DNA from: Mesostigma viride
Taxonomy: Eukaryota > Streptophyta > Mesostigmatophyceae > Mesostigmatales > Mesostigmataceae
Direction of reading: 5' to 3'
Length of the DNA stretch: 64,000 nt
Assembly (NCBI GenBank): GCA_009746045.1
Contig: RPFO01000667.1
Location: forward strand, 7,131,046 to 7,195,045
Positions 41,905-51,978 of the stretch are shown piece after piece. Within the stretch, counting starts at the first letter, position 1; the number at the start of each line of letters is the position of its first letter. The notes below the pieces were generated by a model, which was given only the letters and a program-made list of their open reading frames with translations, made no database searches and was not told the origin of the DNA. The translations under genes and the position numbers were made by a program.

Positions 41905-44900
41905 ATGACAACGCCTACCTCTACCTCCTACGCTGGGCCCTCGGAGGATCCAACCTACGAGATCCTACCAGGCTACCGAGTCTCCCGCCAGTGCGCGCCG
42001 GGCGGGCGCGTGTACCATGCCTTGGAGCTGGAAGTCTCCCCGGCTGTGCGTAGCGCCCTATTTATGGCGCCCTGGTACGGTCCGGACCCCCAGGCCCCCA
42101 ACCAACATGCTCAACCTACACTCCTTCGACGACGCTGGTGTGTGCCTACTCGATCGGGTGTGGTCAGGACTGCCCCGGTCTACTTCAGATCGAGGCGGCG
42201 CTGAACGGGCCGCGCATTTTTGCCTACCTGTCCACTACCGGCCTACCGCGAGCGCCTCCGGGTTGTTTTTCGCTGCTTTCCGGAGGACTCGGAGGTCATG
42301 TTCGACAGTGCGCCATGCGACCTCCAGCGCGTATATAGTCATTGAGAATGATAGATTACGGAGGTGAGATAGGCATGCAACATAAGGAAAAACCCGATAA
42401 CTGGGAGAATAACCCTGAAGAAATTAATAGTAATCTGACACAGACATCCAAGGATCACGCCAGCGGCACAAGGTACAACTAACTATACATCACAAAACTA
42501 CACGCAGCAACAGCGCTGCCGGCCCACCATGCAGGCCTGGAAGGGATCTAGACCGCATGGGTCGCGACAAAGTCGGCCCGGGTGCGGCGGAATAACACAT
42601 CAGCCACGGTGCGAGTGAGGGCGAGTGACAGGCGCTGCCGCCAATACGAGGACCACGTGCGGGCCGACCACGGGGCGGTCTGACCCTCGAGGTCGAGGCG
42701 GTCTTCACGGCGCTGGCAGCACTCGTGGAAAAACTCCGCTGTCTTGGGGCCCATGGCCCCGAACTCCTCAAGGACAAAGGGGATGACCCGGTGGGGCCCC
42801 ACATTGCCGTAGGAGGCAAACTTGTCGCGCTCAGCCACAGTGGCAGCAGCGCCGGCATCCACAGCCGCCCGGAGGATGTGGCGACCGGAAAGCGGCCGAG
42901 CCACGGAGACATCGATGAGCAGGTGGCAACCCTGCCCGTCGTAGTCAAGCACGGTAATGTCGGGGCGGTGGTTGGGTGAGTAGAGGGCGGCCCCATCCGC
43001 GTCCTCGCACTTGATGGTGGAGTGGGGAAAGACCGACCGAACCATGGCACACACCACCCGGAGGAGAGCGGTATGGAGATAGAGGAACCAGTTCTGGTTC
43101 TGCTGGCCACCCAGCGCGTATATTATATGCAGTATACAGATAACCAGTTTGTCGCGACTTCGTCGTCGGAGCCTCTGGCAGTGGCTACGGAGGTCCTATC
43201 GGCCCTACCCATTACGGACTTCCCGGAGGAGGCGCTCCCTCCGTCCCGCGACGAAGAATCGGGGTCCTACGACTCAGCCACTGACACCGTCGCCTCGGAC
43301 GGTTGGCCCTGTGGACGACCCGCCTACCCCCGTACCGGCGTCGCCGCTGGCCACGCCTGTACTGGCCGCCACGCGAGAGGCGGACCCGGTGGTCGCTGCG
43401 CTGGTCGACTCCATGCAGGAGATGCGCGCGCAAATGCAGGTACTCATGTCGGCCTTCCTGGCTGCTGGTGCGCCTGTCACCGCCCCTACCTTTGTGGTGA
43501 CTCCTACCGTCGTCGTGGCTGAGCCTGTTAGCGCCGCCGTCGTGCCTGTTATATAGTGCCGCCGTCACACCTACGCACGAGGTCGTCGCTCCTACCGTCG
43601 TGCCTGCTAGTGCCTCCGTTGCATCTATGCACGAGGTCGCCGCCCCTACCGCCGCGCCTGCTAGTACCGCCGCTGCGCCCGCGCGCGAGGTCGTCGCCCC
43701 TACCGTCGCTGTTAATTGTCGCGTCGACCCGCGAGGAGCCTGCGCCTGCTCGTGTTGCGGTCGCACCTGCGCGCGCTGTCGTCGCTCCTACATGTGCTGT
43801 CGGCGCTCCGGCGCGTGACCCAGTGGTGTCCTCCGGTTCGGTTGCCGAGCCGCGGCCAGTGGTTCCGCCGCCGGCTTCTGGAGGGCCCCCTTCTACGTCT
43901 ACTACTCTGCCGCCTAGTGGTGATGTCGTACCGCCGGCTGTGGCGGCCAAGTTAATGGTGGACCAGGCCCGCTTGAGCGCTGTCGTGGCGCAGCGCTCCC
44001 TGTTCGCGCAGTTGAACGAGTTGCGCATGGGTGACCCGTTGGAGACTCCGTCGGTTGCGCAGAACTGTCCGGTCATCTCTGACCAGGCGATGGTGGGGCA
44101 TGGCCTGTCGGTGTCAGCGTGTCGTGAGTTGCAGGTCCCCCGGGTGTCTGTGGATGTTGTACAGGTTCCCCGCTCGCTTGCGGCAAGCACTCGTAACGAT
44201 ATCCCCGCGGCTGCTGCTACGCAACCGCGGGACACAGATGTCCCTCCGTTCGGGATGATTGTGCTTTCCGACCCGGTGTACGAGGGCGACTGTTTGGTTC
44301 GCCGTCTCGCCTACCGTTGGGCGCGTCATCACAATGACCGCCTTACCTACGCCAGCTGGGCGTGGGCCTACCCTGCTCCCTTGCGCGTGCCGGCATCAGA
44401 CGCCGTCTTCTTCTACCGCCCACCGCGCTCTCCAGGTCTTCTGGCGACACAGCTGCAGCCCTCCCTGCTGTGGGACGCGTGCCGGCCCGCCCCCCTGCCC
44501 GGCCAGGGCCGTTGGACCATCGGTGTGGTCCGCCTCCCCGCGCGGGGCCCTACCTTTCTACTTTTGGTTCACGGCAGTGTCCCCGGCGTTGGCGAGGCCG
44601 AGAGATTCGGCATATCCGTCTTTGGCCGGCCAACGTGGATCGGCTTCTTGAGCTTTTCTTCACGACTGTGCAGCTTTCCCAGTTGACTGTGGCCAGCCGT
44701 GCCTACCTCCGCATTTTGTGCGTGTGTGCAGTGGAACCCTTTTTCGCTCAATTTTCCTGCGGCCACATTGACTGGGCCAGGATGCAGGTTGTTTTGACAC
44801 AACACAGGTATTACTGGGCCTTTCTGGGGTTGTTCCCCGAGGGCGTGTGGGAGGATGTCTACCTTACCATTGACCGCCATGACAACGACGAGGATGTCGT

Positions 44901-44967
44901 TCATTACCGCGCGTACTTGGATGTGCTGATCGCGACGCGCGGGACCTACCAGGCTGATGGCCAGTAG
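41905..44967 (+). pseudogene. Chromo-2 ORF3, long extra 3' ORF with LINE-E insertion
   Basis: The ATG at 41905 follows the CGTGCAG acceptor-like site by five bases and the pol stop by about 80 bp. N-terminal coding runs to about 42324. LINE-E interrupts it at 42337-43111. Coding resumes with a Ser/Thr/Asp-rich part, a short coiled-coil-like stretch (VDSMQEMRAQMQVLMSAFL, about 43410-43465), a Val/Ala/Pro-rich repetitive linker with imperfect repeats of VVAPTxA type, and the conserved C-terminal domain: FGMIVLSDPVYEGDCLVRR, WARHHND, REIRHIRLWPANV, CAVEPFFAQFSCGHIDWAR, QVVLTQHRYYWAFLGLFP, GVWEDVYLTIDRHDND. At least three frameshifts (about 42130, 43550 and 44560). The function is unknown. Confidence 0.6.
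42337..43111 (-). mobile_element. LINE-E 3' fragment with RLE-like C-terminal domain
   Basis: TSD CCAGCGCGTATAT (42324-42336 and 43111-43123). The minus strand has a 169-codon open frame (43057-42548): motifs RPDITVLDYDGQGCHLLIDV, VARPLSGRHI, ERDKFASYG, VGPHRVIPFVLEEFGAMG and WRQRLSLALTRTVADVLFRR. The R-P-D...D-V spacing resembles a PD-(D/E)XK restriction-like endonuclease fold found at the C-terminus of some non-LTR elements. The alternative is an uncharacterised nuclease-like domain. 5'-truncated, tail at the left end. Confidence 0.65.
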
Positions 44968-45368
44968 ATAGAGGGCTCTAGGCCCGACCTGAGGGTGTTG
45001 TCCCTCCGGTATATAGAGTCGCCCTCTATGCTTGGCCAGTTGGTTGGTTAATATCCTTGGCACTTGGTGTGAGTATTGTTTCCTACGCGTGTCCTGCCTA
45101 GTGCCGTCCCTCCCGGCAAGCCTCAGTGCAAGGCAGTTAGGGGAGCCTCACACCCGGCGTGGTGCTGGTGATCCCTACACCATTTGGGGTGGACCCGAGG
45201 TTAACTTACGTATTTGCGCTGGGAGCCCTGGGTGGCTAGTTGATTGTGTTGGGTTATTGTTGGGTGCGATAGGTTTTTATTCCTACCGACTTACCTCTGT
45301 GTATGATCCAGTGTTTATGCTCCCCTGACGTAGGGAGAGGACTCCCTATACCTTTTATGGGGGGGAGG

Positions 45369-46005
45369 TGTTACGGCGCGTAACAAACTGTGTTATTATG
45401 GCCGTAAATTCAGGCCTTACGTTATTGGTGGCCTCAGCTATTCCGGAACAGTCCGTGGTTACGACTGTTGTCTTTCCTACATTTACGTGTGGTTATTAGG
45501 ACCCTTTTTGTTAGTCGGTCCAGTTACGTGTCAATTGTTCAGTACTGTGGGCCGGTGCAGTCGCGCCGCGCTGCGTACTTTATGGCCTGGACCGTTGGCG
45601 CTCTGTGTGTTCTGGACCAGCGCCCTCCCTACGAGGCAATAGAATGTTGTCCTGCGTAGATCTATACCCTGTCTGTGATCGTACGGGCGAGGGCCATGTG
45701 TGGCCCGAGCACGCACGAGGTTGTCGGCCAATTTAGGTGTTGCAATTTCCTTGTGTTGAGAGTTCGACCTTTGATATGGCTTGTTACAGCTAGTCGAACC
45801 ATGGATGTACGTTATTGCCAGTAAAGTCTAAGTAAATGTGTCAATGGCTCAGTATGGAAACAATTATCGGAAAGCACTAGAGTCGGGAGTTCAACGATCT
45901 TTCAGAAAGCAAAACAGGGTTCCTTCTTCTACCGGGTTAGTTAGTCTAGGACAGGTCAGATCCTGCAATGGGGTCGAGGTGGAGGTCCGGAACCGGGTCG
46001 TAACA
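45369..46005 (+). repeat. Chromo-2 3' LTR
   Basis: It starts TGTTACGGCGCGTAACA right after a GGGGGGGAGG polypurine tract and ends GGGTCGTAACA, followed by the TSD GCATG. About a dozen differences from the 5' LTR. Confidence 0.97.
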
Positions 46006-46093
46006 GCATGCCACAGCTGCATTCGGGCGCGCTAGCTAAACGGACAGGCTAACGGTCCGGCAAACTGTGGGTGCAATAAGACCCATAAAATAC

Positions 46094-46811
46094 AATCTAG
46101 ATACTTTTGGCTGCTTACCGGCCACCGTCAGATTACTCTAGATTAATTAATTAATTAATTAATTAATTAATTAATTAATTAATTAATTAATTAATTAATT
46201 AATAGACACGTGACTGCGTCACGTGAGCATAAGTCCTCAGTGGGAGGGGAACATGAATTGAATTGAATTGAATTGTAACATAACTCCGTTGGGAGTATAT
46301 GTAGCACATAGCCCTCGAGGGAGGGCATATGGCCTATCATACATCCTACTAAGCTACTTCCTGCAAGGGTGGGGATGTAAAGGACCCTTGCTCTAGGTGC
46401 ACCAGGGCACTTTGCATCCCCATGATCTTCAAGCTATGCCCAGCGAAGGGGGAGCCTGTCATGGGGGGGAAGATCAGCATAGCTATACAAAAAAAGCTAG
46501 GGCATGGCGTCTCAGCAGAGAGTTACTCCCTGCATGGGCACAACATAACTAAATAAAGCTAGGCATCGTCTGGAGGGTGGATCATCATAGGCACACATGT
46601 ACATGATTAAATAAAGCGCGTGGCTTAGCTGGGATAGGGGAACATGGGATGGAATTAATCTAGACTAGATATTTTGGTCAAAGCCGGTTTCACGTTCAGA
46701 TTAATCTAGATATTTTGGTCAAAGCCGGTTTCACGTTCAGATTAATCTAGATTATTTTTGCCGAACGGGGTTCATGTTTAGATTAATCTAGATTATTTTT
46801 GCCGAAATGCC
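46094..46811. repeat. 41-bp tandem array split by retroelement ends
   Basis: Units begin ATTAATCTAGAT and are about 41 bp: 46654-46699 (longer), 46700-46740, 46741-46781 and a partial one from 46782. A related unit (TCTAGATACTTTTGG... at 46094-46145) lies on the other side of a LINE-A(-) and element B(-) insertion (46146-46656). Confidence 0.75.
46146..46656 (-). mobile_element. LINE-A 3' end carrying an element B insertion
   Basis: A long (TTAA)14 tail (46147-46202) leads to the LINE-A CACGTGAC hairpin and 3' UTR. Element B (46255-46635; (CAATT)n tail, CTCC-CAAC-GGAG hairpin, 3' UTR) is inserted with TSD AGGGGAACAT (46245-46254 and 46636-46645). Both are 5'-truncated and on the minus strand. 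Confidence 0.8.
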
Positions 46812-46875
46812 ATTCGTCTCAAATATATCTAAATGTAGTTTAAACATTATATATATTCTTTGGCGACGTCGGGCA

Positions 46876-47208
46876 GCCAAGCAGGCCAACCCGCAACTAC
46901 GGTGCAGCATCTATGCCCGCCTCTTAAATGGCGTCTTCATCGTCCGCATTAACGGCCAGGACCTTCCTCCAATGACGGCGACCCCCATGGATACCGCTGT
47001 GCCAGCGCCCCAGCCCCCTGCTCGGCCCCCGCCGTCACCGCCATCGCCACCGGCATCGACGGTCACCTGCTCCCCAGCACGTGTGGGGATCCGCCGGGGC
47101 AACTTCAGCTCAGGTATGGCTGCCAGGCTTGGCCGTCCCCCTAATAAATTCGTTCGCTTTGCACCTGAGCCGGAGCCCGCGCTGCGAACCCTTCTCTCCT
47201 ATCAATGA
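46876..47208 (+). pseudogene. LINE-A ORF1, C-terminal remnant
   Basis: The open frame overlaps ORF2 by ATGA (47205-47208). It contains RCSIYARLLNGVFIVRINGQ, comparable in position to the VQMRLKSDGRWVAFFDGVEI end of LINE-C ORF1, then a Pro/Ser-rich tail. The N-terminal part was lost at the insertion truncation. The apparent upstream start at 46807 lies in the target DNA, outside the element. Confidence 0.6.
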
Positions 47209-50200
47209 CGACGCTCGCGGCCCCGCGGCTCCGCGGCTCTAGCAGTGGGATCTGCCTAACTCCCCTTCCCGCCCCTTTGCCTTCGCAGCCCTCGGGCTGT
47301 CGGAGAGAGAGCAACGGGTCGGCAGTGAGCCAGGTTCGCCCCGCCTCGCGCGGCCGCCTCCGAAACCTCCTCAGACTGCACGCATTTCTTATGCGTGCAG
47401 ACGCAGACTCATTCTACCTGGCCACCCGAGCCAACCGTCGGCGTCGCCTCGACGCGTTGGCAGGAAGAATCGAAACGGTGATTGAAAGCATAAGTCCCCA
47501 ACCCGCCCCCCCTACCCCACCACCTCCACCCCCACCCCCATCACCACCCTGCTCCATCTCCGCCCCCACCCCCGCCTGCACCCCCCTTTTCGGTCAACGC
47601 GCGCCCTTGGTCATCGCCACCTTCAACGCCCGCACGCTCCAGCCCGACGCTGACCGCTGTCACTGCCTGCGCAGTGACGACTGTCAGTGCCATCGAGTCT
47701 CCAATCTTATTGGTTTCTGCATCGACAATAATATCGCCATCCTGGGAATCCAAGAACACAGGCGCACTGCATCGGCCCGCGGATCAACTGCCCTTGTTGC
47801 TGACGACATCGACGGCTGGCGGTTCTACTACGGAGGCGGCGACGGCACCGGGAACGGGGGCGTCGGTCTCCTCTGCTCCCCGCTCGCCGTACGCCACATG
47901 GGCGAACCCCAGCTGGTCAACGCTCGGCTCCTCGTGGCCACTTTTCATTCGATGGAGGGCCACTCGACCTACGCCCTGACGGTGGGCGTTGGTTACGCAC
48001 CCCACTCCGGCCACCCAGAACAAGACCGCAAGGACTTCTTTGCAGCGCTGGAGAACCTGGCGAACGGCATCCCTGGTCGCAACTACCTCGCTCTGCTGCT
48101 GGACGCCAACGCCACGCTACCACCGGGTACTGGCGGATGTCAGCACGCCCCCAACGGTACGGTCTCCAATGCCAACACTGAACTTTTTGCTGATTTGCTT
48201 ACGACATGCGATTTGGTCACTGCCAACACCCGCTTTCCACATAGTCCAGATGCTTTGGTCACACACACCTCGCCAACTGGCACTGAACGCTGCATTGACT
48301 ATGTTGTAATGCGCAAGCGTCATCAAGGATCTGTACTAGCTGCTCGCTCGCATGTGATCCCCCTGGTGCGCTCCGATCATCGCATCGTCACCGCCCGCAT
48401 CCGCCTGCGATTCCCCTCGCCCTTTCGTAAGCACGTGGCACCACCTGATTTGCGCACACTTCAGTTGCTCGAGAAATCTGACGACGCTCTGGAGGACTTC
48501 CCTGAAAAACGCGCCCACAAGCGCGCCGCAGAGGCGTTCGTCGACGCGCTGGACATCCCGGCCAGCCACGCCCAGCTGTTCGCTGCCGGCCCGGCATCGG
48601 CCCTTCGGCACCTCGCTGACAAGCTGCCCGCGGCCGGGGCCCTACTGCCCCCCCGCCGCCCGCCCCGCTTCACCAGCCTGCACCGGCTCCCCGCCGTCAT
48701 CCAGGCCCGGCAAGCCCTGCGCGACAACAGCGACCCCGCCCGCTACGCCCGCCTCAAAGCCGATTACCACTCGGCCATCCGGCAGGCGACCAAGGAGCAG
48801 CAGGAGGACCTTCATGTCCGCGAGTACTTCGCCCACCTCAAGGACCAGCACGGCAAGTACGCCTGGACCCGCCTGCGTCACGCCCAACGGCCCGCCGGCG
48901 GCGCGCAGCCGGCGCCGCGGACGCTCTCTGGCTCACCGCAGCAGCAGCTCGACCAGTGGTATTCCTCCCAGTCCCGGCTGCTCGGCGCCCCCCCGCCGCC
49001 TCCGCCGCTTGGCCCTCTGGCGGCCGCACGCCTGGCAGTAGCACCGGCGGACGTCCCTGCGCCGCCCACGCCGCCCGCCGCTGAGCAGGACTACACGTAC
49101 CCAGCCCTGACGGAACCCCTGGCCGACCCCAACGAGCTCCCGCCGTTCACCGAGCTCGAGCTGAGCACCGCCGCCAAGCAACTCCGCTTCTATGCCGCCG
49201 TTGGACCTGACCAGCTCCCAGCCCCGGTGATTAAGCTGACGGCGCTCACGGGGTTCCTGCTTGACGTCTGCAACCGGATCCTGCTTGCCGACGCGCCGCC
49301 GATTCCTGAGTGGCAGCACAGCTACCGTATTATGCTGTACAAAAACAAAGGTTCCCCTGACGACCCCGCCAACTACAGAGGAGTCTGCATCCAGAGCGCC
49401 GCACTTAAGTTGTTCATGCGCATGATCCTCAACCGCCTTCGTTCTGCTCTCGACTGTCACCTTGGGGAAAGTCAAATGGGCTTCCGTCCTGGGCGCAACA
49501 CCGTCATGGCCATCTTCGTCGCGCGTCGCCTCTTCGAGGAAATCGCTCTCCTGCAACCTGGTGAGTTTCCCGCCATCCTGATCTTCGTCGACTTCATCAA
49601 GGCTTTTGATTCTGTCCTCTGGGACGCTCTATGGGCTGTACTTGCTCGCGCTCGCGTCCCCACTCCCCTGATTACCGTCATCCGCACGCTGTATGAGGGG
49701 TCGACCACTTCGGTGCGCACTCAACACGGCATTACCCCGCCATGCCCACTGCAGACCGGCGTCTGGCAGGGTTGCGTCCTGTCGCCGTACCTGTTTATTA
49801 TTGTAGTGGATTATGTTATGCGCCAGGCACGTGCTCGCTTTGCTAGCATTGCAGGCCGTGCCCCTGGCCTAGCGATCACGAACGAGCTTGGGGAAGGGGG
49901 GCCGACTAACAAGCAGAATTTACTAGCTGACCTCATTTATGCCGACGACATCACGCTCATCGAGAAGCCGGAGTCTGCCCAACTTTGGCTGGACTGCCTG
50001 GCGCTCGAGGCTCGGGCGGTTGGTCTAGAAATCAGCCCCAAAACGGAGGCCCTGGCCCTCGGCATGGCAGGGCCCCCACCCACACTCCGCCTCTTAGACG
50101 ATGCCGAGGTCAACTACCCTCCTTCAGGCCGCTTCAAGCTGCTCGGCAGTTGGCTTCCCGACTGCGAGGACGACATGACGACACGGATCGGCATGGCGTG

Positions 50201-50840
50201 GGCGCACCTCCATGACCACCGCCGCTGGTGGAGCAACCCCGCCCTACCCCGGATCGTCAAGCGTGACCTCTTCAAGGTCGTCATTCTGACGATCCTGACC
50301 TACGGCGCCGAGACGTGGACACTGATGCAGGAGCTGGAGCAACGACTCGACGGCGCCGTCACCAAGATGCTGCGCAAGGCCCTTAACATCCCCTTTGGTT
50401 TGCACATTAGTAATGAGGATTTGTACGCTGATTTGCCCTATGTTTCCCACATTATTAGGCACAGGCGCCTGGGCCTAGCCGGGCACCTGGCCCGCACAGA
50501 TCAGGTAGATACATCAGATAGACTAGCTGGCACCAAGCCCGCCCAGCCTGGGCGATATGTCCTCACCTGGCGTGCCCCCGGCCGCGCGCGGCAGGGCCGC
50601 CACCCGTGGACTTTTCGTGATAGACTCGGCATGGACATGTGCTACACTAGACGTGACGGGCTCACCCCCGGGCAGCCTCCTGGTTTGTCTGTAATATGGA
50701 GGCAGATGGTGCGCAAGGATAGATGGCAAGTAGTGATGAAGGAGACCACCCCCAAGCCTGTGGGGGCTCGGCGTGTGACCAAGTATGGCATTCATAGCGA
50801 TTCGGGCCGCGGTGCCCACACCCCTGTAACTAGGACCTAG
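47205..50840 (+). CDS. LINE-A ORF2, endonuclease-reverse transcriptase (1211 aa)
   Basis: This is the longest intact ORF in the window. A proline-rich linker lies at residues about 100-115. An APE-type endonuclease spans about 134-400: LVIATFNARTL, catalytic Glu in LGIQEHRR (about 183), LLLDANATLP (about 297), and the SDHRIV catalytic motif (about 390). RT spans about 700-1000: YRIMLYKNKGS, ANYRGVCIQSAALK, MGFRPGRNTVMAIF, catalytic FVDFIKAFDS (about 795), GVWQGCVLSPYLF (about 853) and YADDITLIEKP (about 912). C-terminal motifs: ILTYGAETWTL (about 1030), RHRRLGLAGHLARTD and IWRQMVRKDRWQVV, as in RTE-like elements. It nicks target DNA and copies its RNA by target-primed reverse transcription. 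All catalytic residues I can judge are present. Clade is RTE-like at moderate certainty. ORF1 and ORF2 overlap by ATGA, suggesting termination-reinitiation. Confidence 0.9.
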   Translation: MTTLAAPRLRGSSSGICLTPLPAPLPSQPSGCRRESNGSAVSQVRPASRGRLRNLLRLHAFLMRADADSFYLATRANRRRRLDALAGRIETVIESISPQPAPPTPPPPPPPPSPPCSISAPTPACTPLFGQRAPLVIATFNARTLQPDADRCHCLRSDDCQCHRVSNLIGFCIDNNIAILGIQEHRRTASARGSTALVADDIDGWRFYYGGGDGTGNGGVGLLCSPLAVRHMGEPQLVNARLLVATFHSMEGHSTYALTVGVGYAPHSGHPEQDRKDFFAALENLANGIPGRNYLALLLDANATLPPGTGGCQHAPNGTVSNANTELFADLLTTCDLVTANTRFPHSPDALVTHTSPTGTERCIDYVVMRKRHQGSVLAARSHVIPLVRSDHRIVTARIRLRFPSPFRKHVAPPDLRTLQLLEKSDDALEDFPEKRAHKRAAEAFVDALDIPASHAQLFAAGPASALRHLADKLPAAGALLPPRRPPRFTSLHRLPAVIQARQALRDNSDPARYARLKADYHSAIRQATKEQQEDLHVREYFAHLKDQHGKYAWTRLRHAQRPAGGAQPAPRTLSGSPQQQLDQWYSSQSRLLGAPPPPPPLGPLAAARLAVAPADVPAPPTPPAAEQDYTYPALTEPLADPNELPPFTELELSTAAKQLRFYAAVGPDQLPAPVIKLTALTGFLLDVCNRILLADAPPIPEWQHSYRIMLYKNKGSPDDPANYRGVCIQSAALKLFMRMILNRLRSALDCHLGESQMGFRPGRNTVMAIFVARRLFEEIALLQPGEFPAILIFVDFIKAFDSVLWDALWAVLARARVPTPLITVIRTLYEGSTTSVRTQHGITPPCPLQTGVWQGCVLSPYLFIIVVDYVMRQARARFASIAGRAPGLAITNELGEGGPTNKQNLLADLIYADDITLIEKPESAQLWLDCLALEARAVGLEISPKTEALALGMAGPPPTLRLLDDAEVNYPPSGRFKLLGSWLPDCEDDMTTRIGMAWAHLHDHRRWWSNPALPRIVKRDLFKVVILTILTYGAETWTLMQELEQRLDGAVTKMLRKALNIPFGLHISNEDLYADLPYVSHIIRHRRLGLAGHLARTDQVDTSDRLAGTKPAQPGRYVLTWRAPGRARQGRHPWTFRDRLGMDMCYTRRDGLTPGQPPGLSVIWRQMVRKDRWQVVMKETTPKPVGARRVTKYGIHSDSGRGAHTPVTRT

Positions 50841-50898
50841 ATAGCTTATACCATCCATTCCATCCGGCATGTTCCCCTCCCACTGAGGACTTATGCTC

Positions 50899-50917
50899 AC
50901 GTGACGCAGTCACGTGT
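50899..50917 (+). repeat. LINE-A 3' terminal hairpin
   Basis: CACGTGAC-GCA-GTCACGTG, an 8-bp stem with 3-base loop, lies just before the tail. It is conserved in the LINE-A ends near 880, 11893, 15490, 46206 and, mutated, 13340 and 51170. Confidence 0.85.
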
Positions 50918-50947
50918 CTATTGATTGATTTGATTTGACGTCGGGCA

Positions 50948-51060
50948 CCATCGTGTGGTGCCCTTTGTCCTGGAGGAGTTTGGGGCCATGGGGCCCCTGA
51001 CCTCCGCCTTCTTCAAGGAGTGTTGCCGGCTCCGGGAGAGACAATTATCAAAATTATAAT
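50948..51060 (+). mobile_element. LINE-E fragment, target of LINE-A
   Basis: Plus-strand coding HHRVVPFVLEEFGAMG and FFKECCRLRERQ matches LINE-E at 42720-42790 in opposite orientation. The left part is the few bases up to 46875. Confidence 0.65.
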
Positions 51061-51150
51061 TAACAAACATCACGTGAGCATTATTAAGTTTCCATCATTT
51101 GCAGGTTGTTGCTTAGCACGCTTATAGACCATGTACCCCCTCTCACGGAC

Positions 51151-51370
51151 ATTTAATTAATTAATTAATAGCACGTGACTGCGTGAGCATAATCCTCATG
51201 AAGGGAATGGACGACATGCGAAAGAAACTATCTAAGCACGGGTAGAAGGAATGTGGGCCCTGCGGCCGGTGGCACTGTGCCGACCGTAGCGGGTTACCCG
51301 AGGTGCCCCTACGTACCGGACATGTGTTACGCGATCTCCCAACGGAGTAACGTTTCAATTCAATGCAACT
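51151..51370. mobile_element. Diverged LINE-A(-) and element B-type(+) 3' ends
   Basis: 51155-51290: (TTAA)n tail then a damaged CACGTGAC hairpin, minus strand. About 51310-51365: TGTGTTACGCGATCTCCC-AAC-GGAG and a short CAATTCAAT tail, plus strand. Both are short and old-looking. Confidence 0.5.
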
Positions 51371-51432
51371 TTTTAAGTTAGACAGTATAATATTATCGTG
51401 ACATGCATCACGTGAGCATAATGAATGCAATA

Positions 51433-51468
51433 TCAAAGCGACTATTAATTAATTAATCAAAGCGACTA
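51433..51468. mobile_element. Tail-only insertion: (TTAA)3 between 12-bp TSDs
   Basis: TCAAAGCGACTA (51433-51444), TTAATTAATTAA (51445-51456), TCAAAGCGACTA (51457-51468). The insert consists only of the tail repeat. Confidence 0.8.
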
Positions 51469-51517
51469 CCGGCGCATGCCAGAAATCTGGAGAATATGTC
51501 AATATCAACAAGTACTA

Positions 51518-51619
51518 TTTGTTTAAACTTTTGTGTAATTATTTTTCTAATGAGATTAGCATAGTACTCCGTGGCATGCCTTAATTGCGCATGACACGCA
51601 AGTACTTACTTACTTACTT
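51518..51619 (+). mobile_element. Family R 3' end, 102-bp insertion with TSD
   Basis: AACAAGTACTA TSDs at 51507-51517 and 51620-51630 flank the family R terminus, which ends in an (ACTT)n tail. This fixes the orientation and the 3' end of family R. Confidence 0.85.
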
Positions 51620-51978
51620 AACAAGTACTAGGAACATAGAGTCTACGCATTATGACTGTCCTGGTTAGCCTTGTACTCAGACCCTACGTGGATCATGCCA
51701 CGACAAATGAGGGTCGTACACACAACTCTTGGTTTAGCTCCGAGACCGTGCAGTCATTGGCAAACTTTGGAATTACCTCTTTCTCGATATTTTGCCAAAA
51801 TTCCATTTTGAAACAAAAGAGGTGGTAGCCCAACATTGCATTAAAAAAAAATTAAAAATTAAATTATAACATGCCTCCGTGGGGAGGTCATGTAGCACAT
51901 ATTTCATGAGGGATGGGTGGTGTGGAGGAAGCCGCGTGACCGTACTATCCTAACTCTATCTAGAAAATCCTAACTACA

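Larger units (their letters stand above)
28753..46005 (+). mobile_element. Chromo-2: complete Ty3/gypsy chromovirus with four insertions
   Basis: LTRs of 631 and 637 bp are flanked by the TSD GCATG (28748-28752 and 46006-46010). Gene order is the same as in Chromo-1. The LTRs differ at roughly a dozen sites, so it is older. It is interrupted by a piggyBac element (31194-34553), an adjacent TTAA element (34554-36446) and two LINE-E fragments (38203-38422 and 42337-43111). Without these it is about 11 kb. Protein similarity to Chromo-1 is high in pol but nucleotide identity is clearly lower, so they are separate families of one lineage. Confidence 0.95.
46876..50936 (+). mobile_element. LINE-A, nearly full length, 11-bp TSD
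   Basis: TSD GACGTCGGGCA (46865-46875 and 50937-50947). The target is a LINE-E fragment, which resumes at 50948. It contains the C-terminal part of an ORF1 (to 47208), an intact ORF2 (47205-50840), a 3' UTR, a CACGTGAC-GCA-GTCACGTG hairpin (50899-50917) and a TTGATTGATTTGATTT tail. The 5' truncation falls in ORF1, so this copy cannot be fully autonomous unless ORF1 is supplied in trans. Confidence 0.9.
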
